A stretch of 64,000 nucleotides of DNA from Dermanyssus gallinae (Eukaryota > Arthropoda > Arachnida > Mesostigmata > Dermanyssidae). Positions 1 through 11,329 of the stretch are shown piece by piece. The stretch's first letter is position 1. Each line of letters opens with the position of its first letter. The stretch covers positions 992,001 through 1,056,000 of the forward strand of contig QVRM01000484.1 of assembly GCA_003439945.1 (NCBI GenBank), in the 5' to 3' direction. The notes below the pieces were generated by a model, which ran no database searches, was not told the origin of the DNA, and saw only the letters and a program-made list of their open reading frames with translations. A program made the translations under genes and the position numbers.

Positions 1-858
1 CGTGACGCGAGTTACTTAATGCGCAATCGCCTAAATAAGCTGTCTGCTGTTGTTATCTTATTTTTACTTTTCGAACAACGTTAATGCGCTAGTTCATCAC
101 AAAGCAAATAAGTCACCAAGTGATTATAGATTTCAGTTATGCGGATATTTCTATTTTAAAGTTAGTTTTTGCTCTCGCCGCAGGATATATTTGGCAAGTA
201 TAAACAACTTTACAACAGCTCTAGATGCAACTGAAGCACGCTAAAGTATTGCATTGAAGCATCGTATTCTATTATATTTACCCAGGAAGAAAATGGCTTG
301 TGCATCACACCGCGTAGAGTCCGAGCATCCTCGTGTGTGCAAACACATTATACTATTGCATCAGTCAGGCTTTAGCAGGTTTACATTTGCTTGTGTGAGT
401 CTTACAAGGACAGCTGTAGGGAGGGCAGCAACAGTTTTGGTAGCTCGGCTGGGCCCCGCGCTATCTCGAAGATTTCCAGCTGTGGCAGCTGTGTATTGTA
501 AATCGTCGTCTCCAGGGCATCCCTGTTGCCGCTTCTGGCTATAGGGTGCCGGGTAGGCCGAGCGCCAAACGTGACTCGGCACGCACCAGCAGCCCCTGCA
601 GCCCCAGCAGCAGCAGCAACCGGAGCAGTAGACACCATCCATCATTTCCATCCGAGTTGTCTCTGGTCGTGTCGCCTCACCATTACAGGTCATAATTTGC
701 TTCTTCTTTTCCCAGCGTCCCTCTTTCGTTTTCTCTCGGTCATTCTTGTCGCTCTTCTATTGTACGAGCGGATCTGTTCCGAACTGATCTCGTTACGACC
801 TCTTACGACTAAAGGGAAACTACGCGTGGGCATACATAAATAGAAACACACGACTACA

Positions 859-899
<41 letters not shown>

Positions 900-1529
900 A
901 TACAGACAGGATATATATTCGCCAGTAAATTTGGTGTCGCCTTCGTAACAAATCGTTGCTCTCGTTTCCTTTGTTGAACTCAAAGGGGGGAGAGAGAGAG
1001 AGAAAGACGTTCAACGTGGAATTGTGAATCAATCAGATCTTCCCTGGCATCCTCAACTTATTTGACTCTAACACGGCAGAGATAACCAGCGGCGACAGTA
1101 GCGCTTGGTCTAAGCATAACCATGCCTGACGTTTACCGAAAATACGTCGTCCAGCTACTATCGTTTTGGCTTGGCGGAACAAACATAATTGCGTGCAGGG
1201 AAATAGGAGACTGAGAATGAGGGAAAAATAAAGGCCGCAAAAAGTCAAAATTAAAATCAAACACAATTGTTTAAGACTAGCATTTTCGTTGTACGAACGG
1301 CCGCGCTCCGATTGCCTACGGAAGCTTCATAGCTCCCCACTAAACTCAAGTCGGTTCGTATCAAATTCATACGCTACCAGGATTTATATTGCATGGTACC
1401 AAGCTGACGGGGAGAGAGCGAAGTTTTGTACGAAGAACCCTTTACACATGACGGGAGTGCGCAGAACGTCTAGGTTCTCCCGTGTCGTGTAAGTTATTCC
1501 AGGAAATGCTTGTGTGATTGTTGAAACTG
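1..1529. other. No recognisable gene; mixed intergenic DNA
   Basis: I see no coding sequence I can support here. The stretch at about 400-720 is GC-richer and has clustered CAGCTG boxes and CAG/CAGCAG runs near 580-630. A (TA)n tract lies at 867-898 and a short (GA)n tract near 990-1003. Short open frames exist on both strands, but none resembles a known family. Confidence 0.5.
867..898. repeat. (TA)n microsatellite
   Basis: About 16 uninterrupted TA dinucleotides, preceded by a TGTG step. Confidence 0.95.
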
Positions 1530-1870
1530 TTGAAACAGAACAGAAATGCCATAAGAAACAACGCTGGCCCTAGTGGACCTCCCCGTGAGATACCAATTTT
1601 GGACACTATGCTAAGAGACTTAAAGCCTCTCCTTGTACATCGACGAAATGTGTCTTTCTTTTATCGCATTAAACGCATGTCAAAAGTCTAGTTTAACTAG
1701 CACTCTTATCGAGTCCTCCGCGCGCGTGGCATGCACGGTGACTCTTGCTTACCCTTATATGGCAACCCCAGCTTGACGAGGAGAGATTGCCGTTACAATT
1801 ATTCACGGCCATGCCAGTCTTGGGAGGCATTCTTCATAAGACCAATCCGCACGGAATAGGTCTAATTAAT
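1530..1870 (-). pseudogene. RT core fragment of an RLE-type non-LTR retrotransposon, decayed
   Basis: The minus strand encodes broken reverse-transcriptase motifs. One frame reads HATRAEDSIRVLVKLDF, then a stop, then HAFNAIKERH. This matches the RT motif in which the catalytic aspartate sits in (L/V)DF-x-(N/H)AFN. After a frame change it reads GISRGGPLGPALFLMAFL, the counterpart of the GVxQGDPLGPALF motif. Upstream residues QAGVAI.G.ARVTVHA resemble the QLGVGxKGGxEAAVHA segment common in the family whose C-terminal end is seen at 60536-61115. There are several stops and at least one frameshift, so the copy is dead and old. The family assignment comes from memory of motif patterns; that it is an RT is well supported, while the exact clade is inferred. 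Confidence 0.6.
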
Positions 1871-2558
1871 CTATCTTTTTTCTAAGGGCAGTTGGGCTTG
1901 CACCATGGAAATTAGCCACACAAAATGAGGGCACTGTGAACACACTTATTGTCATATTGTCTGGTGTGACCTATTGATGCTTAAATCAGACAAACGCAGA
2001 TAAAGTATTCTGGAAGCAAACTGAGTTAGCCTTAAATTAAAAACAGTTTTTAAGGATGTTGTTTTTAATTCTAGACTATCCTCCGTCCCCTACGGGCTTG
2101 GAACTTTACCTCAGGTATATCTTCAATGCACCGAGGGCCGGACATGTTAAGATATCTATCCTCAACAGTCCTTGGCAGCATGGTCGCTGACTCTCAGCAG
2201 TATGCCTACTATGCCCCTAATGTTCCGGTAATGTAACACAACAGTACAAGCTCGCTTATTTAAACAAAGAGTGCTGATGGGGCGTTCAACTCTAAACCGT
2301 CAAAAATGCAACAGCTATTTAGCCATTTTCCCCACTTGGCCTTCCTCCATGCACTCTTAGGACGAATGTCCGCCATAATCCTTCCAGCGTTAGCAAGAAC
2401 CTCACGCCAACTTCTTAGATGATTTGGTTTGATATAGAAGAAGTAAATCATGCCTTGTAAATTGATGCAATATGTGTTTGGTATTGATCAAATATCGAAT
2501 TAATAGGAGTCAAGAGTTTATATCGGTAGTTGTGTCAAGAGGACATTGCAGGCGCCAT

Positions 2559-2559
<1 letters not shown>

Positions 2560-2596
<37 letters not shown>

Positions 2597-2597
2597 C
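2560..2597. repeat. (TG)n(TA)n compound microsatellite
   Basis: A run of TG dinucleotides passes directly into a run of TA dinucleotides. Confidence 0.95.
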
Positions 2598-4921
2598 TAT
2601 CTTTAACCACAACAGCAATCATGCTTTGTGGTCAACAACGGAGAATTCCCGCTCGGCGAGCTGTATTTCGAGTGCTGACTGCAGTCAGCGTAACAACCCA
2701 GCGAATCCCTTCTTTCAGCGGGCTGGATCTAATTTCGAGGAGTGGTTAGTCGTCATGCTATCGAGACGGACAATGGCGCTGTCTGCGTTTCCACCACAGC
2801 ACCCGTCGTGGCAGCCCGCAAGTGACGCCCATCTGAGTCTGGGCCCACCCTGAAGCTCGAGCCAAATACAACGTTAATACCGCCCATAACAATTTGTGTT
2901 CAAATTCGTGCCGCACCGCAACAGTGTACGCAGCCGCTCATAGGTTTGTAATAGCGAACTTAATACTTAAGCTTCTGTTTTCATGCTTATAGAAACATTT
3001 GTCGATCTTCTTTCACCTCACTGGGCGGAAGCTTCTTTGTTATCGCTTCTTTATCGTTTACAAGATCTAGCCTTCTTAGCCTTGCACTACTTATTCGATC
3101 GTAGGGCAGGAGTAACAAATCTTCATCTAAGCAGTCAATGGCCACGGTTCAAAACAGCAGTTGCCTAAAATGCTTCCTAACGGAATTCTAGGTGGTTCTT
3201 TGAGCTTCGGCCTTTCGGACCATTTCTCCGTCTTTATACAAGTCGTTTAGCAACAACAAGAGCAGAAGAGGTCACAAGGATAGCCATGCTGTATTTGACA
3301 TAGCAATCACCTGTACGAAAAAAATACAAACCCGAACCGTGATTTTGGTCGATCGTCTCTCGTATGAACTTGCTGCGCAAATACATTTCTTGCTTCAGCT
3401 GTCGTCTTCCTTCTATCTCAATAACTGAAAAAGTCAATCGTGGCTGCGGATAACGGATAAAACGAGTTTTGCTGTCGGTAATAGCAGGTCAAATCATTCG
3501 AACAGTATTATATCATTTCTGTGTCAGCTATTAATTTTATAGTTAGAATTAGTGATAGTAGCGTAACGACAACAAAACACTCATACTACTACAACACACG
3601 AATTAACCCCGCTAAATGAGCATTTACATGTTTCGCTTACTCATAGAACAGAGGCACGAAAATCCGGGGTACGGGCTAACTGGATACGCAAGCGTATTTT
3701 TGGTAAGCGACGTTATCGTGTTTATGCCCAATCTTTAATTTTTTTTATATTTGCAGTCAACGTCTAAACCCTATGTTCGTGGCCGATCAATCTTGGCTGC
3801 GCGTTAAAGTTTGTGGTTAGTTAAAAAGAAATGGCTATAATATAATTTTATTCCTTTCATCGTTATAAACAGCAATGGAGCCTCTCGATAAAACAATTGG
3901 GATTTCCTTAACTGACCACACCTAATATTTAGCCTACGATGAAAAGCTTTAGCGTAGCGCTGATATAGCCTTTTAGGTTTGGGATATACTTGAAGGTTAT
4001 ATGTAAGATCACATCTTAGTATTTTTGATCCTAGACATATTTTTGTCCTGTCCCCAAAATAGTTCTTAAAACCTTAACCAAAATCTGCAAATTCTAAAGA
4101 GAATCTCTTCCAAAGCGTGTGCATATTGAGATCAAACCCGCGATTAATAGTAGTTGAGTTATTGGCCATACCCTTCATTCCGTTTCGTCGATAGAATACG
4201 AATAACATTTAATAAGCGTTGCCATTGTAGCGATTACCGTTGCACACTGAGGGGGCAAGACCGTTGTTACTACAGGAGCGCATTTAAATCAGGGTGACTA
4301 ATCACGCTGTCAAGAGTACTTGCGCAGAAATAGCTCGAAACCGGGGCAGGGCGCGTCCAACATTACAAATGGCTTAGACAAATTATAAATCTGGCGTGCG
4401 AGTGTTCAGCCTATGAAATTAAGACCTGGTCCGTATTCATCTCCAATTCGTTGCTAACCTAGTTCATATATCTACACGTAACAACGGAGTTTGGTGACAA
4501 TTAAAGGCAACCCGCCTCTTCTCATTTTCGAAACTGTGGTCGAGGAACTAGCCCACAGGTGTGCGTAAGTGTTGCTACTTAGCAACATCCTTAGACGCTT
4601 TAACTGGGCTTCAACATAAGCGCGTGTTGCTTTACACGTGGCATATGCAGCCATTGAAACCAGCTCGTTTAATCAGGTTCTGGTTGCAAGGTCGACTCTT
4701 TTGCAATAGCGTTTGGTATACGCGCATATCAAGCTTGCATATTTGTTTGATTTAAGCAATGATTCTTTGAACAATCAACGATACAGTGTGGTCGGTCTTT
4801 GTCTAGCAGCATCGAATAAACCAGCATGATAGTTATGAATACTAGTCGCAGAGAGCTGTCATTGAAGACACTAAGGCTAAGTAATTGTTCAGCACTTAAC
4901 AATTCAATGTTCATTATTTGC

Positions 4922-5090
4922 TATGCTCAATCTACAATATATATTATATAATCATTATACAATATATATTATATAAAGATGGTATGCTCAATCTTATGCA
5001 TTTTTTCAAATATAGCTAAATTCTTAAAATTGAACAGTTTAATGTTCATTGTTTACGATGCTCAACCTCATGGATTCATTTCAAATACAA
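4922..5090. repeat. Imperfect local duplications
   Basis: An 18-bp AT-rich word (TACAATATATATTATATA) occurs exactly at 4933-4950 and again at 4958-4975. The phrase ATGCTCAA(T/C)CT occurs three times, at about 4923, 4984 and 5059, and the two later copies share further similarity downstream. Segments before the first and third copies (AATGTTCATT(A/G)TTT) also match. This looks like nested local duplication that has since diverged. Confidence 0.7.
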
Positions 5091-6244
5091 CCTTGTATGC
5101 TTCGCTTTAGTAAAGTTCTTAATAAATTATATTCCATGTTATGCCGCATGTTACAGCTCTTTAATTAGTACAGCTTCGGAGAGTTACAGTTTTTTTAATT
5201 TCCGATATGAAAGTCGTCTGGGACATAATTGCCGGGTACATATCATATCGTTTACACACTTTGCCTTATACTATGATAAAGTTGGGCCGTTGCATCTTGA
5301 CACACGCTACCCGGCATAACCTCTTACATCTGCTATCACATTATTATTATTACCTTGAAACCGTCTTTAGACCTCTCGTTGATGCGTATACTTACTGTCA
5401 TTTGCGTTGTTCCCATAGGTGTATTCCATTGGTTTTTCTGCAAACAACGCCTCTTTGTCGGCTGTCCTAGTTTTTGTATAGTCCTTAGTACTGAAGCGAT
5501 ACCTTTCAAGAAGCAGGAAGTTACTTGGGGCGTCTTAGCTTGGGACGCCTGCGGAGTGTGTTTTGTACCCTGGACAATAGATTTAAATATACATATACGA
5601 TTGGGACACCCAAATCAGAGAATAGAATGTACATGTAGAATGTCAGATGCTTTGTATAGACAGTTATCGAATCCACGGGCTAAAACAACGGAAAATTATG
5701 GTATGAACAATTCGCAGATAAACGTCTACTACACATGTAATGCAATGGCCGAAGTGAAGGAATGTAGGTGAAGCGCATATTTGCAGGTCACGAATATACG
5801 TTCACTAGACTCGCCGCGTAAGTGTTCCATGTATGCATTGTCTAACCTTGCCGGTGTCCTGTAGAACGTTTCTGTCACGGCTCTTATTTTCTGTTCAACA
5901 CCCTTAGAGAACTGCAGCAGTAAAGCCGTAGGCAAAAGTTGAAAGCGGTTTTCCAGATCGATAAACGCGTCGTCCTCGAAAGACTATAAGTTAGCCTGTC
6001 TCTACATTTCTAGGGACAACCAAAGCTATCTTAGAGAGAGTTATCTTCACCTTTGTTAAAGCTTTCAGCTGCCAAGCGGATGGATACTCCTAATTAGTGT
6101 GCTACCATATGATGCCACCGAGGTGAAGATTGAAGATTATTAGGGCTGTCTATACTGAGAGCGTAAGTACCGACGAGATTGAAGTCACGGAGTCTTATAC
6201 AAACATATCAAGTGGTCATTCAAGAGGCCCGGAGTATGACTGAA

Positions 6245-6720
6245 AATATGAGCGGGCTAAGATATACGTCGGAGATAGCCGGGTTGCAGCCGGTGTTTCT
6301 GAAAGTCTTCACCGATGGCCGGGTTTGCTTTCAGGATAGCGATCAGTCCTGTGTTCGCAAAACCCACGTTCGCAGCGGCTAGCTTTTTCATGACGATTTT
6401 CCTGGCGGCAGTGTCAAACGCTGCTTTGTAGTCAGCACACACAGCTTTCAAGGCTTGATGCTTGACGAGTACTTCAAGCATTTATCACCCATCTTTTCGT
6501 AAAAAACCTTGGGATGCGGTCATCGTTGAACGTATCGAGCGAAATCCATGCTGTTTCCGAAAGATGATTCCTAGTGCCTCGAGCAAGTAGATAAGCCGGT
6601 GCGTCAAGAGACTTGATAATATAATTTAGGTTTTTTGCAGTCCCTAGTCAAAAGGATGGACAGAGTGGGTCGCCTTTGCCTTTATGTTATAACGTTTTAG
6701 GGCTTTGTAGCTCGGCTACA
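6245..6720 (-). pseudogene. Decayed RT fragment related to the element at 8345-10445
   Basis: On the minus strand one frame reads LGIIFRKQHGFR, the QHGFR motif at the start of many non-LTR RT palms. After a stop, another stretch reads DYKAAFDTAARKIVMKKLA followed by ILKANPAIGEDFQKH. The neighbouring element at 8345-10445 has the collinear LFVDLKAAFDTALRNVLLQKLA and SILQANPIILDD, so the two are related families or divergent copies. The YADD region is not visible, and frames change at least twice. It is a dead, 5'- and 3'-truncated piece. Confidence 0.7.
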
Positions 6721-7627
6721 GGGTCTCCATTCCCAGTTTAGTCGCGGCATACCAATCGCTATTTCTGCTCCGGCTAGCAGTGCTGAAGTGCACGCTAAGC
6801 ATGCACAGGGCTGAGAAATGCAATTTACTGCGATAACTTTATGCATTACTTCACCTTAATACTACGACAACTTAATGCACTATTCTGTTATTTGAAAACG
6901 TTTGGCTAGGCGAATTATGACGAAGCCGCGTGATCGTATTATGCCTGGAAAAAAATGTGTACAACAAATACGTGCACGCGTTCAAGTATTCTACTAGTAA
7001 TAAGCTGACATTGTTTTACAAATACATCACAGATGTCGATTTTCTTCCACAGCTTTCTCTGGAAACAATCTCTTTGTCCCAATCTGCCAGTCACGTACCC
7101 CCCAAGTACGACATTTCCGTTGGTGCTAACTGAAAAGCAGTACACAATTTACGTTTAGCTAATTAGTATAGCTGTGCCACCAGCTCACCGATTTATGGCT
7201 GATGGTGGAGCCCTCAATTGCAGTTCCCGCACTCGTGACATTTAACGTCGTGACACTCAAGCTTACTGTACCCTCGATAAACCCAAGCAACATATGTCCC
7301 TTAGACACCGCATTAATGCGAAAATAGAAAAACGAACCGTTCCATTGCTGTACAACAATAACCAGAAACATACGTTCTCTATAAGAGCCTATTATCTGAA
7401 ACGTATTTTTTTTGGAACAAGGTCATTTATTTATTATATAAACATTCACAACGGTATGTTTCATACATTTACAAAGATTTGCAATGAGTCTATTGTAATC
7501 TAAACCTACTACAGTTACCATTGTGTTGGTAAAAAAGTGCAGCCGGAATTAAATTAGTTTTGTTTACCTCTATGCGAGAGTCAATTTAAAAAGGCTAGTG
7601 TACTCATCATGAATGGGGTAATAGGTG
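6721..7627. other. No recognisable gene
   Basis: Short open frames on both strands lack family resemblance. Nothing else is evident except moderately AT-rich DNA downstream (on the minus strand) of the RT fragment ending at 7628. Confidence 0.5.
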
Positions 7628-8344
7628 TTACTTTAAATTTTCCTTGAAGTTGGTTAAGGATTTCAAACAAGGCAAGCTAACCGGACGAGTGTTCCACACT
7701 CTGACAGCTCGAACGCAAAAAGCTTGGCTGCCCTTGCTGCTTCGATGCATGCGGATCTTCAGTGTGACCGTATTAAATGCCCTGGTCTCTCTCGCCCATT
7801 CAAGGCGATCAAATTCTAGTACCTTCGGCCCAATTTCATGGATATTCTTAAAAATCACTATCAAGGTTAAATAGCGCATCGTATTTTCTATATCTATATT
7901 GTGTTGTTTTCTTTCTCGACTAGCCGATCCCCAAAACATACGAAGAAAGCGCCCCTGTGCCAAACTTTGTCGCTTTGCTCAACCCTTACTGCAGGCGGTC
8001 CAAAAACCCGATTCGTACGTAAGGTGACTCATAAAATGCGTTGTAGAGCAGCTTGCATGAAGATGCTCCAATTTTGTTTTTGATGTATCTTGATGAGTTT
8101 GTGATGACAGCAAGTCGACGGATAAGGGTCTCTACATGCGCGTTGCCAGAAGTTTTGCATCCACTGTTACAACCAGGACCTTGACACAGTCGCTGGGTTG
8201 TATCAGGTGGCCATTTATGATCACAGGTGGCATTCGAGGGATGGCGTTACCCTTTCCAAAGACCACCACTTGAGTTTTCCTTGCATTGATAGCAATACGG
8301 TTTGCTGCACACCAAGCGTTAAGGGCCGTGACATCCTGCATCAT
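7628..8344 (-). pseudogene. 3' half of a CR1/Jockey-like RT, split by a later insertion
   Basis: This is the downstream half of a reverse transcriptase whose upstream half lies at 10446-10700. Read on the minus strand, it opens with MQDVTALNAWCAANRIAINA and RKTQVVVFGKG. This is the segment that normally follows YADD in CR1/Jockey-type RTs (L..WC..N.L.IN..KT). At 7628-7963 the frame carries a typical C-terminal end: ETRA-type residues, IRMHRSSKGSQAFCVRAVRVWN and then LPCLKSLTNFKENLK. At least one stop and a frame change separate the two stretches, so it is not functional. The break at 8344 coincides with the target-site duplication of the element at 8345-10445, so this RT was the landing site. 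Confidence 0.8.
8333..8344. repeat. Target-site duplication, left copy (12 bp)
   Basis: ATCCTGCATCAT here is repeated exactly at 10446-10457. The two copies bracket the retroelement at 8345-10445. Because the inserted tail begins with CATCATCAT, the edge of the duplication could be placed a few bases either way. Confidence 0.9.
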
Positions 8345-10445
8345 CATCATCATTTATTTATTGCACCATATGTATGGTATGTTTATATATAGATTATTGT
8401 AATAAAACACATGTTTATAGATAAGTAATAAAATATCATCGAGCTAATTGCGTAAGAAAAATAGCTCTCTGACAGGTATCGAGATGGTAGATAGGGCACG
8501 GCTGGTTACATAAACGGCAAAAACAGCCGACATCAGGATCGTGGAAGCCTCTTCGATGGCAGAGTTTATGGTGAAACCCGTGAAGTGAATAGCGGGTCAC
8601 GAGATGTCGGTTTGGTTGTAGTGGTCTCTGCCAGTTCTGTGTGACCATGGCTGGCGAATTAAAAAAGCTTCCGGGAACTGCTCGAACTTTGTTCATGAAG
8701 TTTTCTCTAAACTGAATAAAAGCAGCGGTTTCTGAGAGACCGAATCTAGTTACTAGATCTTCTACAAGTGGTTGAGTAGAAGTTATAAGGTAAACTAGAC
8801 GGTTTTTCGCATTTCGTGGCAATCTAATGGCTAGCTTGAAAAACGTAGGCTTGTCCTTATTTAGTTTTTCTAGCTGTGATAGGCTGAGGTGTTCCCACAT
8901 GACCTGGATGCCGTAGGCCGCCACCGAAGCAACTTTCAGGTCAAAAAGTGCTTTTAGTGTGGTCAGGGATAATTGTTGGGGCTTTTCAATTGTAGACATC
9001 GCGACTAGACTTTTTCTGGTTCGTTCGGCGATGTGTTATCCAAAGGTTGTGCCCTTCATCGAAAAGTTAACCCCAAGGTAACAGAAGGTATTAACGAACT
9101 CGACTGCACCAGTACTGAGTTTCAAGCGATCGGACCGAGCAAGCGGCCCCCCAGGTCTTAATTTGATAGCTTTTGTTTTCTCGGCGTTAATCTTAAGGCC
9201 GTTGTTCTCGCAGTACCCCTCCAGGGTGCGTATGCTTCGCTGCAACTCCAGCTTGTCACGACTGTACATGACGATATCGTCAGAATATAGTATGATGCCG
9301 ACCGTATCATGTTCTTCGTGAATTATTGGCGGCAGATCGCTGAGAAGGGTAGAAAAAAGCAGAGGGAGATTATCACCTTGAGCATAACCTGTGGTCTGGA
9401 TAACGGGCTCATGCTCACAGATCGAATCGTCAAGGATTATCGGGTTTGCTTGAAGAATGCTGGCGATTAGGGTTAGTGTTTTGGGGCCACCTGCGTTGGC
9501 GAGCTTCTGGAGTAGAACATTTCGCAGAGCAGTGTCAAAAGCGGCCTTCAGATCGACAAATAAGGCATATAGAAACCTTCCCCTTAACTTATAAAGTTCC
9601 AGGCTTTTTTCACTTCGGATAATAACATTGTCCATGCTGTTATGACCGACTTTCCTTGACGGAATCCATGCTGTTCTTGTGGTATTATGTTACGGTAATG
9701 AAAGAATATAGAAAGGCGCGAGCACCGATGCCAAAATCTTATAAATACAACTCTTCTTGGCAATGCCCCTCCAGGATCGGACATCAATAGGATCACCTTT
9801 TCTTTTGGGATGACTTTAAGGATGCACTCCCGCCATGCTTCCGGGACATAGCCCTCATCTAAACATCTATTGAATATTGCAAGGAGAATAGGCCAAATAT
9901 AAGGGGTGTCTTTGAGGTGTTCGTTCCAGACAAGGTCGGGACCGAAAGCTTTATTTCTTTTAGTTTGGCCAATAGCCTCTAGAACCTCGCTGTAGCTGAC
10001 GGGTGCTTCTAGAGAAGCTACTAGAGCCTTCTCAAATTCCTCGTCAGGTTCTGCTGCAACTGGGATTTCCCGGGGCACTGTATTGGTAAAGGCAAACATG
10101 CCCTTGAAATGTTCACGAAGCACATCTCCAGGAATTGTGCAACTGCTTCACACTCGCGCTGTCTGAGCGGCGAGGTAGGGTCGTTCCTATGCTTCCATCA
10201 CTAGCCGTTGTTCCTGTTTTATGAAGAAATCTTCCTTTTTTGTTGACGTAAGGGACCGATATTTTTGCGCAAGCCTAAGTAAGCGTTCTGAGTTTACCGA
10301 TCTGTCCTCGATGCTGATAGCAGACTTAGCAAATGTTGGTAAAGTTCATAACATTCCCGATCAAACCATGCGGCCGATTCCCGTTTGAAATTCTGCGATT
10401 TGCTGGCTGCGGCCGATTTCCGTTTGAAACTCTGCGATTGGGTGG
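8345..10445 (-). mobile_element. 5'-truncated non-LTR retrotransposon inserted into another RT
   Basis: A 2.1-kb insertion read on the minus strand. It has 12-bp target-site duplications on both sides. Its 3' tail (the low-coordinate end) is AATAAATGATGATGATGATG, a short simple repeat instead of poly(A). It begins inside the linker that follows the endonuclease domain, with the residues AWFDREC that often follow apurinic-type endonucleases in non-LTR ORF2s. The 5' part of the element is therefore missing, as expected for incomplete reverse transcription. The first 75 bp or so at the 5' junction consist of a 39-bp tandem duplication. The interrupted host sequence is collinear on both sides. 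Confidence 0.85.
8436..10390 (-). pseudogene. Reverse transcriptase (ORF2 C-terminal two thirds), frameshifted
   Basis: Read from high to low coordinates, the order is: linker AWFDREC (near 10365-10343); a Lys/Arg-rich linker; a segment at 9790-10123 including EGYVPEAWRECILKVIPK; QHGFRQGKS near 9660; the RT palm at 9036-9635 with LFVDLKAAFDT and YSDDIVMYS; LKINAEKTKAIKL; YLGVNF; and, after an in-frame TAA near 9035, a C-terminal domain at 8436-8999. That domain ends with a cysteine/histidine cluster, CRLCNQPCPIYHLDTC. The active-site box is YSDD where most relatives have YADD. At least two frameshifts lie between 9600 and 9790, and there are stops in the linker near 10150-10200. The retained motifs suggest moderate age. 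The clade is unclear. Confidence 0.8.
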
Positions 10446-10447
10446 AT
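10370..10447. repeat. 39-bp tandem duplication at the element's 5' junction
   Basis: Two adjoining copies of a 39-bp unit beginning GCGGCCGATT(C/T)CCGTTTGAAA. The first starts at 10370 and the second at 10409, and they differ at a few positions. They end at the target-site duplication. They could be monomers of a 5' repeat or filler formed during second-strand attachment. Confidence 0.85.
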
Positions 10448-10457
10448 CCTGCATCAT
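10446..10457. repeat. Target-site duplication, right copy (12 bp)
   Basis: An exact repeat of 8333-8344, immediately followed by the upstream half of the interrupted RT. Confidence 0.9.
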
Positions 10458-10700
10458 AAACCGATGTATCTCCTCACCAGACTGCCCAGCATATTTAAAA
10501 GTGCTGTCATCAGCATAAATTATAGCCGCTCCTCGTGCGACATTTTCCATATCATTTATAAAGCAGAGAAAATCTAGTGAGCCAATGCACGAGCCCTAAG
10601 GTATACTTAGTATGTACAGTATCGTTTATAATACCAAGATTGACGTAAATCGGATCTAACAAAACTCGAACTACCCAAAGGCAACTCCGGCCAGTAATTT
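10446..10700 (-). pseudogene. 5' half of the interrupted CR1/Jockey-like RT
   Basis: On the minus strand this reads SIP, then a stop where glutamine is expected, then GSCIGSLDFLCFINDM and NVARGAAIIYADDSTF, ending GEEIHRFMMQD. This is the GVPQGS...IND...YADD block of a non-LTR reverse transcriptase with the catalytic YADD intact. The peptide resumes as MQDVTALNAW at 8344 on the far side of the insertion, so the two halves join without loss. The residues before the PQGS counterpart are poorly preserved, so the upstream limit is uncertain. Confidence 0.8.
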
Positions 10701-11329
10701 TCCTAACGTAATGGCGGTTATATATTTTGCTGGTACTGCCGTTGCAACTTGCGCTTTTCATAGTTTTTTAGCCCAGGCTTTTCAAAGCTTCTACGGCAGA
10801 GGTTATCATAGCACTGGGTTTTTCATTGAAGCGTATTTTCGAAGTTATTGCAACATGTCGGACGCCCTGAGCAAAACCATCGAGTTCACGCTCACTCAAA
10901 ACTTATTAGTCTAGAGGGCCTGTGAAGCACCAGGTCATGTTGTTATCACTGTTGATATTTCTACTATTATTTTTGTTATTGTTGTTCCACTGCAGTTGGC
11001 GTTGTCTTCTAGATTGTTTCCTTGCCAGCGCCGTATTTGCTGTTATGTCAATGCCAATGTTCTTTTTTTTGTAGCTGGTGTGTTTATGTGCATTTAAGTG
11101 TTTAAGTGCTTCCAGCATTATTGGGGCTTACTTACTAAGTTTCCAAGTTAATCTAATTGCATGGATCACTGTACCTGGCTCTAAAGCCATGTTAAAATTA
11201 ACAAAGGCACTGCGTTCACTTATAGCCTAATAGACGAGACACCTTTGTGGCAGGGCAGAATTGAGAAAACCACTACAGCTGATGTGAGCAACTACGGCCG
11301 GGTGTTTACTGGATGCTCACTAACAGTTG
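10701..11329. other. No recognisable gene
   Basis: Only short open frames without family resemblance. A run of ATT/GTT triplets lies near 10950-10990. Confidence 0.5.

Larger units (their letters stand above)
1871..6244. other. No recognisable gene; AT-rich intergenic DNA
   Basis: Nothing here reads as a known protein on either strand. It contains a (TG)n(TA)n tract at 2560-2597, a duplicated AT-rich segment at 4922-5090, and a short piece near 2150-2205 that resembles one near 25950-26005. A 138-codon open frame at 5355-5771 begins at TTG, matches nothing I know and is probably chance. Confidence 0.5.

Noticed and set aside
5355..5771. 138-codon plus-strand ORF
   Set aside because: It starts at TTG, has no family resemblance and shows no coding context. 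It is probably a chance opening.
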